A stretch of 64,000 nt of DNA, taken from assembly GCF_947500795.1 (NCBI RefSeq), contig NZ_CANMTE010000001.1:310001-374000 (forward strand), read 5' to 3'. Positions 1 to 9,700 of this stretch are shown here, piece after piece. Position numbers and translations under genes: made by a program. Source of the stretch: an uncultured Gelidibacter sp. (GTDB lineage Bacteria > Bacteroidota > Bacteroidia > Flavobacteriales > Flavobacteriaceae). Positions within the stretch are counted from its first letter, which is position 1; the number at the start of each line of letters is the position of its first letter. The notes beneath the pieces were generated by a model. That model worked only from the letters and a program-made list of their open reading frames with translations, did no database searches and was not told where the DNA came from.

Positions 1-330
1 ATGGATAAGGTTGTTGGGATGGTCTTTGACAATTTCCTTCAAACAATTGATAGCTGCTATTTTTTATGTCATTATAATTTTTTATCAAATTTTGTTTGTA
101 TCATCGGGTGTAATGCAGGTTTTGAAGGTTTTTTTGGTTTCCATAGAGCTTAAAATTTTATTAAAGAAAACCATTAAAAAGTTTCACATTAAGGCTAGGT
201 ATTTCGTCTTAAGTTTCTACTTTTAACAGCTTCCTTAAGGTGGTATTTAGCACTGTTATATTTAAATTCTATCCAACGTTATTAAATTAAGGAACTTGAA
301 TTCTATAATACACATACGTAGACATAACCT
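1..330. other. Left-edge stretch without a supported gene
   Basis: This AT-rich stretch precedes sbcD. A plus-strand frame is open from the window edge to a TAA at 151-153 (about 50 codons), so it could be the tail of a gene cut off at the left. A second frame at 11-226 encodes a hydrophobic 71-residue string. Neither resembles a family I recognise. No clear TAnnTTTG promoter element or strong terminator hairpin was seen before sbcD. Confidence 0.4.
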
Positions 331-1530
331 ATGAAAATACTTCATACTTCAGATTGGCATATTGGTAAACAATTGCACAAAATTGACTTAGAACCAGACT
401 TGGATTTGTTTTTTGATTGGCTTTTAAAAACCATTAAAGAAGAGCACATCGATTTGTTGTTGGTTTCTGGTGATGTGTTTGATCAAGCAAATCCGTCGCA
501 AGCCTCATTAAAACAGTATTACAATTTTTTAAAGCAGATGATTAATACGGATTGTAAAATCATCATTACAGGTGGAAATCATGATGCGCCATCCGTTTTA
601 AACGCTCCAAAGGAGATTCTGGGATTTTTGAATATTGATGTTATTGGCGGAGCTCCTGAAGCGACCGAAGAATTGTTTTTTAAGTATAGTAAAGGTGATG
701 AAGAAGTAGTGATTGCTGCCGTACCATTTTTACGGGATAAGGATATTAGAAAGTCGGTTGCTGCGGAAACCTATAGTGATAAAATTGAACAGATTAAGGC
801 AGGAATTCAATCCTATTTTTCAAATATCAATGCGCATTATAATCAACATTTTAAAGGGCGCTGCTTTATCGTTATGGGACATTTATATGTTCAGGGAGCA
901 CAGGTTTCTGAGAGTATGAGAGACATTCAAATCGGGAACCAGGCTGGCGTTATGGGGAGTATTTTTGGAGAGGAACCTGACTATGTTGCCTTAGGACATA
1001 TTCATAAACCCTATGCGGTGTCTGCCTCAAGAAACGTGCATTATTCGGGTTCACCGGTATGTTTGAGCTTTAGTGAAAAGGAAGAAGTAAAGCAGGTCAA
1101 TATTATAACGGTTCGAGGAAAGGACTTAGAGGTGGAAATTGTACCGATTCCGAAATTCAGGAATTTAGTCACTTTTCAAGGATCCTTAAAAGAGGTTAGG
1201 AGGCAGTTGAATGAGCATAAAGTAAATACACAATTAGTATCATTAGCTGAAATTATTGTGAACGAACCCAATGAAAATGTGCAAATCAGACGAGATTTAG
1301 ACGAATTGTTGGAAGCTTTTGCCAACGATGATTTGGTTATTGTTAAGTCGAAACTAAATTTCACCAATAAAATCCGCGGTGCCTCCGAGGCGTTTCAACC
1401 AGGAATTAGCGTTGCTGATGTCACTCCGATGGAAATGTTTGAAAAACGATTGGAATTGGATGGGCAACACGAAAATGCGGAGGAGTTGAAAAATGCGTTT
1501 CGTCAAATTTTAGAAGAACTTAACCTGTAG
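331..1530 (+). CDS. sbcD: Exonuclease subunit SbcD (Mre11-type phosphoesterase)
   Basis: Nuclease subunit of the SbcCD complex, the bacterial Mre11-Rad50 counterpart, which opens hairpins and processes blocked double-strand ends. The 399-residue protein shows the calcineurin-like phosphoesterase motifs in order: SDWHIGK near residue 8, GDVFD near 48, GGNHD near 84, GHLY near 185 and GHIHKP near 223. These supply the two-manganese site. The length is typical of SbcD. The ATG at 331 begins exactly at the conserved N-terminus (MKILHTSDWH). The stop codon lies three bases before sbcC, so the two are co-transcribed and probably translationally coupled. Confidence 0.96.
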   Translation: MKILHTSDWHIGKQLHKIDLEPDLDLFFDWLLKTIKEEHIDLLLVSGDVFDQANPSQASLKQYYNFLKQMINTDCKIIITGGNHDAPSVLNAPKEILGFLNIDVIGGAPEATEELFFKYSKGDEEVVIAAVPFLRDKDIRKSVAAETYSDKIEQIKAGIQSYFSNINAHYNQHFKGRCFIVMGHLYVQGAQVSESMRDIQIGNQAGVMGSIFGEEPDYVALGHIHKPYAVSASRNVHYSGSPVCLSFSEKEEVKQVNIITVRGKDLEVEIVPIPKFRNLVTFQGSLKEVRRQLNEHKVNTQLVSLAEIIVNEPNENVQIRRDLDELLEAFANDDLVIVKSKLNFTNKIRGASEAFQPGISVADVTPMEMFEKRLELDGQHENAEELKNAFRQILEELNL

Positions 1531-1533
1531 GCT

Positions 1534-4500
1534 ATGAAGATCAGTAAAATTAGTTTTAAAAATATCCACTCGCTTCGTGGTGAACATCATATTGATTTTA
1601 TGAAAAATCCGTTGGCTGACAGCGGGTTGTTTGCCATTACCGGGCCTACGGGTTCTGGGAAATCGACATTATTGGATGTGATTACCTTGGCTTTGTATAA
1701 TAAAGTACCGCGGATTGGTGCCATCAGCAAATCGGTTATTGATGGTGAAGGCGGAATTATGACCAGGAATACCCAAGACTGTTATGCAGAAGTAGAATAT
1801 ATTGTTAAAGGAAAAACGTATCGCTCGCATTGGTCTATTGAGCGTAATCGCAACGATAATTTAAACGATAGAAAACAGGAAATAATTGATGTTGCTACAG
1901 GTACAATTATTGAAAGTGGCAAGGCTTCGGTCCCTACTAAAAATGAAGAAATAATCGGGCTTAACTATGATCAGTTTGTAAAAGCGATGGTGCTGTCTCA
2001 AGGGCAATTCAGTAAGTTATTGCAAGCGAAAAGAGATGAACGCAATAAGTTACTTGAAGATATTACAGGGGCCAAAAATTATCGCGCTATCGGGATTGCT
2101 GTATTTAAAAAGTTTAAGGCTGCGGCAGAAGCTACCAAGGAACAGGAAATTAGGTTGGGTGAAATTGAATTGATTCCTGAAGAAGAAAAGAAAGACTTGA
2201 ATGCCCAAGTAGGAACGCTGACTAAAGGAAAGGAAAGTCAGAAAAAGGAACTCGATGAATTAAAAGTTGAGATAGAGAATCGAAAAGGTATTCTCAAACA
2301 ACAGACCATTTTAACCACCAACGAGCAACATCAAAAGGCATTAGCAAATGCCCTCGAAAGTTTTAAAAAGGAGGAAGGGTTATTGGAAAAACATGCAACA
2401 TATGTGATTCATAACGCCCTCATTTCCAATTTTGAACAAAAAGACAAATCGCTAATAGAGCATACAGAAGCACTCAAAACACACAAGGCTACGGAAGCAG
2501 CCGTTGTAAAGGAGAAATCCGATTTATTGGAGATAGCTTCCGCTATTTTGGGTCAAAAAGTAGAAGAAAGCAATTATGTCGATCATTTAACGCAGCTTCG
2601 TAAAGAGGTTAATACGTTAAAACATGAAGAAAACCTTGCAGTGGAACAGGCTAAACTTCATGAAGATCAGATTAGAAAAATTCTTCAGGATGTCAACGTT
2701 GGTACCGTAAGAATTCCTTTTAATGAGAACCCAATCGATTTCAGCAAAACGATTCATCCGCTTGAGGAAAAAATCCAACAGTTTTTAAATTCGGTTCAAG
2801 TTGATAACGAGGCACAATTATCCGAAAAAGAAGCTAGTTCTAAGGAGAAATCAAGTCTTGTCGGTGACTTAAAAATGGCGGTTACACAATACAATTCAGA
2901 ATTAAAAAACAAAAATGCAAAGGAGGATGAATTAAAACAATCCAAAGCATTGGTTGAAAAGTATCAGTTGCAGCTAAAACAAACAGAATCAGAGCTCAAA
3001 CCTTTGGAGTTGGAAGTAGAGCAATTGACCAAAGCTGAAGAGACGCGTAAACAACATCAAAGTTTGGAAGCGCATAGAGCGACTTTGGTAGATGGCGATC
3101 CTTGTCCGCTCTGTGGTGCTCTAGAGCATCCTTATGCAACCCATAAACCGCACTTTGACTTTCAAGCTGAAACCCTAAAAACGAAGCAGGAATTACTGAA
3201 AGCGAAGCGTGACTTAAAGATTGCAACTGAAGCTAACTTAAAAAGTGAGCAACCCAAAAGTGATGCTTTAAATAAAACTTTAAAGCAGCTTACCGAAAAT
3301 TTAAAACCAAAGGTTGAAGACATTGAAAAATTGTCCAGAGTGCTCAAAGTGGAATTTGTCCAGAGTGTTGACACTATCAGTGACTTAGAAAACGCTGTAA
3401 AGGCGGAAATACAACTTGTAGAACAGGTTAAAAAAGCCTTTGGTTTAAGAAAATCGTTGTTAGATTTAAAACAGACCACTGAGAAATGGATAAAAAGTTC
3501 AGAACAGAAAACCCAAAAAGAGGCGGCACGCAAGAAATTATATGCTGCAGATGATATTGACGCAAAAGTGCAGTCGTTACTGAATAAATGGACAAAAACA
3601 CTTGAGCAAATCAACCAAACCACGAAACTTATTTCGGAGCTTAATGGTAAGTTAAAGATGGTTTCTGAAGAAAGAGCGGACTTAGAAAAACAATTACAGC
3701 ATATTCTGGAAAAGGAACGCATAGAAAGTGTATCACAATTAAAAACATTTATCCTTTCAGAAGAACAGGCAGAAGATATTCGCAAGAAAAAACAAGGCTA
3801 TCAATTGCAACAGGAGCGTTTAAAAATTGAAAAGGAAAGTGCTGTAAAGGAAATCGAAACGTTCAAATCTGTAGTAAAAACGTCACTGCCAATTGCGGAA
3901 CTGGAATCAAAATATGTGAAATTGGAGGAGGAATTCAGCAGTTTAAATGAGCGCATAGGGGTTATTAAAACGCGATTGGAAGCTGATGAAAAAGCGAAAG
4001 AAAAACAGGGCATACTACAGACAAAATTAAACTCCCTGAAAAAGAAGGAAGCCTTGTGGAAAACGATGAATGGGTTGATTGGTGATGCTAATGGCAAGCG
4101 CTTTTCTAATTTTGTGCAAGATCTGACCTTGGAACAATTGATTGGCTATACCAACCTGCGATTGAAAGATTTAAGCGATCGCTATCGGGTGGATATTCCA
4201 ACGGCGGACGAAGCGGATAAAAACGATTCCTTAAAAGTGTTTGATAGCCATCAAGGCGATGCGCGTCGGTCGATCAATACACTTTCAGGAGGAGAAACAT
4301 TTATGGTGAGTTTGGCAATGGCGTTCGCGTTGTCCGATTTGGCGGCTAAAAATGTCACCATCGAATCCATTTTTATCGATGAAGGTTTTGGAACCTTAGA
4401 TCCGGATACCTTAAATCAGGCGATATCCATACTGGAGAAAATGCAAAATGAAGGGAATAAATCCATTGGTGTTATCTCACATGTGGAAGCATTAAAAGAA

Positions 4501-4566
4501 CGAATCACCACTCAAATACGATTGGAAAAAACAGGAGCAGGTTATAGCAGATTTGATATTGTTTAA
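1534..4566 (+). CDS. sbcC: Exonuclease subunit SbcC (Rad50-type ATPase)
   Basis: SMC-like ATPase partner of SbcD. The 1010-residue protein has Walker A GPTGSGKS at residues 37-44, a Q-loop region (LSQGQFSKLL), two long lysine/glutamate-rich coiled-coil arms, a zinc hook CPLC at residues 524-527, and a C-terminal ATPase half with the LSGGE signature and Walker B FIDEGFGTLD near residue 947. The hook lies near the middle, as expected for dimerising coiled coils. ATP-driven closure of the head feeds DNA ends into the SbcD nuclease. Length and architecture are normal for the family. It forms a two-gene operon with sbcD. Confidence 0.96.
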   Translation: MKISKISFKNIHSLRGEHHIDFMKNPLADSGLFAITGPTGSGKSTLLDVITLALYNKVPRIGAISKSVIDGEGGIMTRNTQDCYAEVEYIVKGKTYRSHWSIERNRNDNLNDRKQEIIDVATGTIIESGKASVPTKNEEIIGLNYDQFVKAMVLSQGQFSKLLQAKRDERNKLLEDITGAKNYRAIGIAVFKKFKAAAEATKEQEIRLGEIELIPEEEKKDLNAQVGTLTKGKESQKKELDELKVEIENRKGILKQQTILTTNEQHQKALANALESFKKEEGLLEKHATYVIHNALISNFEQKDKSLIEHTEALKTHKATEAAVVKEKSDLLEIASAILGQKVEESNYVDHLTQLRKEVNTLKHEENLAVEQAKLHEDQIRKILQDVNVGTVRIPFNENPIDFSKTIHPLEEKIQQFLNSVQVDNEAQLSEKEASSKEKSSLVGDLKMAVTQYNSELKNKNAKEDELKQSKALVEKYQLQLKQTESELKPLELEVEQLTKAEETRKQHQSLEAHRATLVDGDPCPLCGALEHPYATHKPHFDFQAETLKTKQELLKAKRDLKIATEANLKSEQPKSDALNKTLKQLTENLKPKVEDIEKLSRVLKVEFVQSVDTISDLENAVKAEIQLVEQVKKAFGLRKSLLDLKQTTEKWIKSSEQKTQKEAARKKLYAADDIDAKVQSLLNKWTKTLEQINQTTKLISELNGKLKMVSEERADLEKQLQHILEKERIESVSQLKTFILSEEQAEDIRKKKQGYQLQQERLKIEKESAVKEIETFKSVVKTSLPIAELESKYVKLEEEFSSLNERIGVIKTRLEADEKAKEKQGILQTKLNSLKKKEALWKTMNGLIGDANGKRFSNFVQDLTLEQLIGYTNLRLKDLSDRYRVDIPTADEADKNDSLKVFDSHQGDARRSINTLSGGETFMVSLAMAFALSDLAAKNVTIESIFIDEGFGTLDPDTLNQAISILEKMQNEGNKSIGVISHVEALKERITTQIRLEKTGAGYSRFDIV

Positions 4567-4578
4567 GTTGATGATGAC

Positions 4579-4597
4579 AAAATAAGCACCTTATTTT
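4579..4597 (+). terminator. Possible weak terminator after sbcC
   Basis: An 8-bp AT-rich inverted repeat (AAAATAAG, loop CAC, CTTATTTT) begins 12 bases after the sbcC stop. A second small inverted repeat (AACCA...TTGGTT) follows at 4618-4632. The stems are weak, so termination is only suggested. Confidence 0.35.
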
Positions 4598-4682
4598 ATT
4601 GGTTAAAAAATATCTAAAACCAGCGTTTGGTTCTTTATCATCATAAATATTCTGTATTCTTGTAAGTTGAACATCTTTGATT

Positions 4683-4955
4683 ATGGGACCACAACACGAC
4701 ACCACGAACGATACTCGTAAACCTATTCCTTTAGAATCTGAAGCAGAAATTCAGGAGACTCAAAATGAGGAGGAATTGAACGAAGCCGTTCCTGTTTCAG
4801 AACCTAACATAGAGAAGAAATCGTTTGGTGAGCGCTGGAAAACACATCGGTTCTGGCTTTTTAGAGGCACCTATTATGTCCTCTTTTCCGTTTGGGCAAT
4901 TGTGATGGCTATTGGCGGTGCCATTGCATGGTTAATTGCGATGCTCTTTATATGA
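4683..4955 (+). CDS. Small single-pass membrane protein, function unknown
   Basis: A 90-residue protein with an acidic, low-complexity N-terminal half (many Glu, Asn and Gln), a basic stretch (RWKTHRFW) and one C-terminal hydrophobic span (residues about 64-88, YYVLFSVWAIVMAIGGAIAWLIAML). The ATG at 4683 is preferred over the TTG two codons upstream. Its stop overlaps the ATG of the next gene by four bases (ATGA), so the two small membrane proteins are probably co-translated and may act together. No family or function is recognised. Confidence 0.7.
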   Translation: MGPQHDTTNDTRKPIPLESEAEIQETQNEEELNEAVPVSEPNIEKKSFGERWKTHRFWLFRGTYYVLFSVWAIVMAIGGAIAWLIAMLFI

Positions 4956-5317
4956 TGTCAAGCTTGCCATTAAAGTTTTTACGCACCTATTTTCTTTTGT
5001 CTTTGCTCGTTTTTTTAGGCGTACAGAGTTTAAAATACTTCTCAATTGCCAGCCCTGATTGGATCATCCACCACCTTAATGATTTCTTGGTAATACCTAT
5101 GGTCGCTACTTTGGGGTTGCATGCGGTTTGGGTTATCAAAAAAGATGATACGATTCGTCTCAACCTATTGACAATCTTTAGTTTGGTCGCGCTTTTCTCA
5201 ATTGTATTTGAATATTACCTACCGCAACACTCTTACCGTTACACCGGCGATTGCTGGGACGTTTTCGCCTATGTTTTAGGAGGATGCGTATTTTTTGTGC
5301 TGCAGAAAATGGAATAA
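4952..5317 (+). CDS. Small multipass membrane protein, function unknown
   Basis: A 121-residue, very hydrophobic protein with about three or four membrane spans (FLRTYFLLSLLVFLGV near the start, FLVIPMVATLGLHAVWVI, LLTIFSLVALFSIVFEYYL, and a C-terminal YVLGGCVFFVL). A conserved-looking tail CWDVFAYVLGG precedes the last span. The start at 4952 is set by the ATGA overlap with the preceding gene's stop. Similar short proteins occur in many Bacteroidota and are sometimes given doubtful transporter names. I do not assign a function. Probable two-gene operon with 4683-4955. Confidence 0.7.
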   Translation: MMSSLPLKFLRTYFLLSLLVFLGVQSLKYFSIASPDWIIHHLNDFLVIPMVATLGLHAVWVIKKDDTIRLNLLTIFSLVALFSIVFEYYLPQHSYRYTGDCWDVFAYVLGGCVFFVLQKME

Positions 5318-5458
5318 GTGCCGAATTCGGTATTAATACGTGCAGTTCACCTCTTCATTTAGCCTCCAAATTTCCAATTATCGTATTTATTCAACTATTT
5401 GTCAGAAGTTGTATTTTATTCATTCTTAATTTGTTAGATTTATTATAAAACTCTACTA

Positions 5459-6789
5459 GTGTTGAATCGAGGCGTGAAATGGTTATTAATTGTGCTAACA
5501 GGTATATTCCTGTTAATTTTCGCATTAAAAATAGTGACCAAGCGAGAGATAAATGAGCTCGACGAGACGCGAACAGTTTACATTAAAAAGCAGGATAAGG
5601 GCTTTACCCTCATAAGAAATGGAGCGCCTTTTAAAATTAAGGGCGCCACTGGCAATAGTCATTTAGATGCCTTAGCGGCAATTGGCGCTAATACACTTCG
5701 CGTTTACGATTATGAAAATATAAAGTCCATATTGGATGAAGCACAGCAGCATAACTTGGCGGTTATTGTAGATATCCCTTTAGCGAAATATACTGATGAT
5801 GCCAATTTTTATTCTGATGAGATACAGATAGCTCGGTTCAGGGATACACTGAAAAAATTAGTGAGGACCTATAAAGATCATCCTGCACTTTTGTTTTGGA
5901 ATTTAGGGAATGAGCTCGATTATCCGTTGGTGTTAAGAAAGAATGAGTTTATAAAAACCTTTAACGGATTTATTGATTTAATTCACAAAGAAGACCCTAA
6001 TCACCCGGTCGGGACGAGTATTATTCCTTCAAAAACCGAAACTTTAAGTATCCATTTGCACTCTCCACAATTAGATTTAATCGGTTTCAACGCGTTTGGT
6101 AATTTAAACATGATCAAACCTCTGCTAAATAAAATAACTTCATAAGCCATATGATGCCTTATTATATTAGTGAATACGCAAATAATGGGCCTTGGGAGGA
6201 GCGGAAAACATTATGGTCGGTTCCCGTGGAACAAACAAGTGCTAAAAAAGCCGAGCAATATGCTGACAATTATCGGACCTATATCCTTTCAGATACCCGA
6301 TCAATGGGAGATCTTGTGTTTTATTGGGGACAAAAACAAGAACACACGCATACTTGGTTTAGTATTTTTGATGAAGAAGGAAGGAAATCCCAAGTCTATT
6401 ATAATTTAAAATCACTTTGGGGGCAGCATACCAGTAAAGCCGAAATGCCGCCTCAAATAAAATATATGCTCATTAATCAACAAGGTTCAAAAGACACTTT
6501 AATCTATAACGCAAAAGACATTAAAACCGCTCAGATTTTAATGGAGGATAAAGCGGACACTACTTTACAATATAAATGGGAAATTTTTAAGGAAGGGTGG
6601 AGTTATAAAGTGGCAGAAAAAGAGAAAAGACCAAAAAATGTTCCCCTTAAAATTATAGAAAAACACGACAACATCTTAACCTTCAGGGTACCGGAAAAGG
6701 ATGGACCATATCGCATTTTTGTCTATGTATATGATCAGAAAGGAAATTTTTCGACTACAAACGTTCCCTTCTATGTGCTCAATCAATGA
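5459..6789 (+). pseudogene. Clan GH-A glycoside hydrolase (GH2/GH5-like barrel), split by a frameshift
   Basis: Two adjacent open frames (5459-6145 and 6151-6789) read as one protein of about 440 residues in different phases. The first has an N-terminal membrane anchor (WLLIVLTGIFLLIFALKI), the barrel start FKIKGATGNSHLDALAAIGANTLRVYD and the acid/base motif WNLGNELD (Glu 152). The second begins PYYISEYANNGPW, the usual context of the nucleophile Glu, followed by WFSIFDEEGR and a beta-sandwich-like tail. Frame 1 is open from 6133 and frame 2 ends with TAA at 6143-6145, so the lesion sits in 6133-6145 and behaves like a one-base deletion. No canonical slippery heptamer is visible. The first fragment starts with GTG. 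The last four bases overlap the synthase fusion downstream, whose third extracellular domain resembles this barrel. Sequencing error remains possible. Confidence 0.8.
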
Positions 6790-9700
6790 ATGATCAGAAT
6801 TCAATAACCCATCCAAATCGAAAGGAGCTCCTCATAGTCCGCACAATTATAGTAATTGCGCTGCTGAGTATTGGTAATTTCTTTTATTGGTTTCTTCAGG
6901 CTGAATTGATAGAGACCCCAATTTTATTTGGGTTATTGACCTCTGTTATTGTTTTTGACACCATCCGTGTTGTTTATATATGGTACCATTACTGGACTAT
7001 TAGCATCCCTAAAAAACCTGTTTCTAAGACACAATTTACTGTAGATGTTCTGACCACTTATTTTCCGGGGGAGCCCTATGAAATGACCACTGAAACGCTT
7101 TTGGCGATTAAAAGAATGAGGTATCCCCATACCACGTATTTATGCGATGAAGCTAATGATGCCTTTCTAAAGGATTTCTGTGAAGCACATCATATTGTCC
7201 ATGTTACCCGGACGAATAGGAAAGATGCCAAAGCAGGTAATATCAACAATGCACTATTGCAGGCTACAGGCGATCTTTGTCTTATTTTGGACCCTGATCA
7301 TATCCCTAAACCTGAGTTTTTAGAAGAAATCGTTCCTTATTTTGAAGATGACGCTATCGGTTATGTGCAATCCGTTCAGGCCTATTATAATGTAGAAGGA
7401 TCTTATGTTGCTGAAGGCGCGGCCCAACAAACGTTTCATTTTTACGGACCTATGATGATGTCCATGAACTCCTACGGAACGGTTAATGCCATTGGTGCCA
7501 ATTGCATGTTCAGACGGAAAGCGTTAGATAGTATTGGTGGGCATGCCCCTGGACTGTCGGAGGATATGCATACCGCCATGCAATTACATGCCAAAGGATG
7601 GAAGTCAGTTTATGTGCCCAAAGTGTTTACAAAAGGATTGGTGCCTGCAACCTTAACTGCGTATTACAAACAGCAGTTAAAATGGTCTCGAGGCACCTTA
7701 GAATTGTTGGTGTCCGTGTATCCTAAACTTTTTAAAGAATTTACCTGGAGGCAGAAACTGCATTATGGCATATTGCCATTGCACTATCTGTCTGGCTTGT
7801 TTTTCTTAATAGGATTTTTAATTCCTATAATTTCCTTGTTTAATGCCTCGCTGCCGTGGCGTGGAAATGTAATCCGATTTGGACTTCTTTATTTTCCCGT
7901 CGTCATGTCTATTATCTGTATTAGAATATATGTTCAGAAGTGGGTGATGCACAAAAGTGAACGTGGTATTCATATTCAGGGCGGATTGTTATTAATGTGT
8001 ACGTGGTGGGTTTTTCTGTTAGGCGCGCTATATACCGTAATAAGGAAAAAAGTGCCCTACCTGCCAACGCCCAAGGATGATAAGGAAGTGACTAATTTTA
8101 AAATTGTTGTCCCTAATTTAGCGGTTGGTATCATTTCAATATTGGCCATTATTTATGGCTTGTCAATAGACTTTACACCGTTTTCAATAGTTATGTCAGG
8201 GTTTGCATTGCTGAATGCCGTGATCATGTTTTATACCTTGGCGTTTGCCTATCAAAAGAATGCAGCGGTTGAAATACCAACATATGAACACCCCAGAATT
8301 TATACAAAAACCACCAGCAATAATGTGTTTAACTTCTTTAGCAATGCTGCACTTGCCATAGTACTGATAAGTGTTATTGGATGTGCTGGACTTCAATATT
8401 ATGGCGATTACGTAAAATGGGCTGGGGTAACGCCGCCCAAAAACGAGAAACATACCATCAATTATATCGGAATTTTTGCGCCTAAGGAAGATAATGGGCT
8501 TACGGATATTAAAGAGGCTAATAAGATTTCAAACAGGGTAGACAATCAGTTCAATCTGATTTCCCTCTATCTGGCATGGGATAAAGACCTTGATAAAAGC
8601 TTTCCATCAAATTTGATGGATTCTATTTACAAACAAAAATCCATCCCCGTCATTACTTGGGAGCCTTGGATCAATACGTTTGAAGAGGACATACAAGATC
8701 AGCATGTTTATGATTTGATAGAAATTGGCTATTTCGATGCGTATTTGGTGGAATTTGCTCATACACTAAAAAAAATAAACAAGCCAGTTTTTTTAAGGTT
8801 TGCTCATGAGTTTGATAATCCATTTTATCCGTGGTATATGTATGGCAATGGTGCTGCTGATAAATTTAAATCGGCATGGATCAACGCTTATGAGATTTTC
8901 AAGAAAGAAGGAGCAGACAATGTAATGTGGATCTGGAATCCGTGGAAACCAAAAAATGTCGCCGCCTTTTACCCGGGAAAGGCCTATGTGGATTGGATAG
9001 GGGTGAATGCTTTAAATTATGGCAACTTAAATGATGATGGTGTTTGGCATGAATTTGAAGCGCTCTATGAACCATACCATGAGGAATTTAAAAAACTGCC
9101 CCAAACACCCGTAATAATTACAGAATTTGGCTCCTTAAAAAACAATCCAAACGAAAGCTCGTCCGATTGGATAAATAATGCGGTCAGTGCTATAGAAAAC
9201 AATTTTAAGGAAATTAAATCCATTATATATTTTAATAGCCAAGTGGATAATAATTGGCCTACAGGTGAGAAACCTGATGACTATCTCGATTGGTCCATTC
9301 CTTCTAGTCAGACTAAAATTAACCTGTTTGCCAATAAGGTGGTGCCTAATTATATTCCGACGCCATTACAGCAAATTAAGACCGAGGTTATTGAGCTTGA
9401 AAAGACGGATGAAATATTAAAAGATGTTAAAGGCATTAACCTTAAGCAAGGGCAAAACTGGGAAAATGATTACCATGTTTTAAATCGTAGAAAATTAATG
9501 GGTGATTTTAAAAACCTTAAAAATTTAGGCATTAATACCATAAAATATCAAGGTAATTCCATTTATGACTACAATGTGATGGAAGTCAGTAGACTGTCAG
9601 GTTTAAACATTGCATATAGTTTTTGGATTCCTGAAAATATCGATTTTATGATGGATAGCTTAAAAATCCGAGAATTAAAAGCGGACATCCTTAAATCGAT

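Noticed and set aside
11-226. 71-residue hydrophobic plus-strand frame at the left edge
   Set aside because: No family resemblance, AT-rich low-complexity translation and another open frame in the same place; kept only as part of the unassigned left stretch.
3162-3785. 207-codon minus-strand frame inside sbcC
   Set aside because: It is the antisense of a Lys/Glu-rich coiled coil, giving a Ser/Phe/Cys-rich translation typical of shadow frames.
6125-6151. Programmed -1 frameshift in the split hydrolase
   Set aside because: No X XXY YYZ heptamer in the correct phase and no obvious downstream pseudoknot; a simple deletion is more likely.
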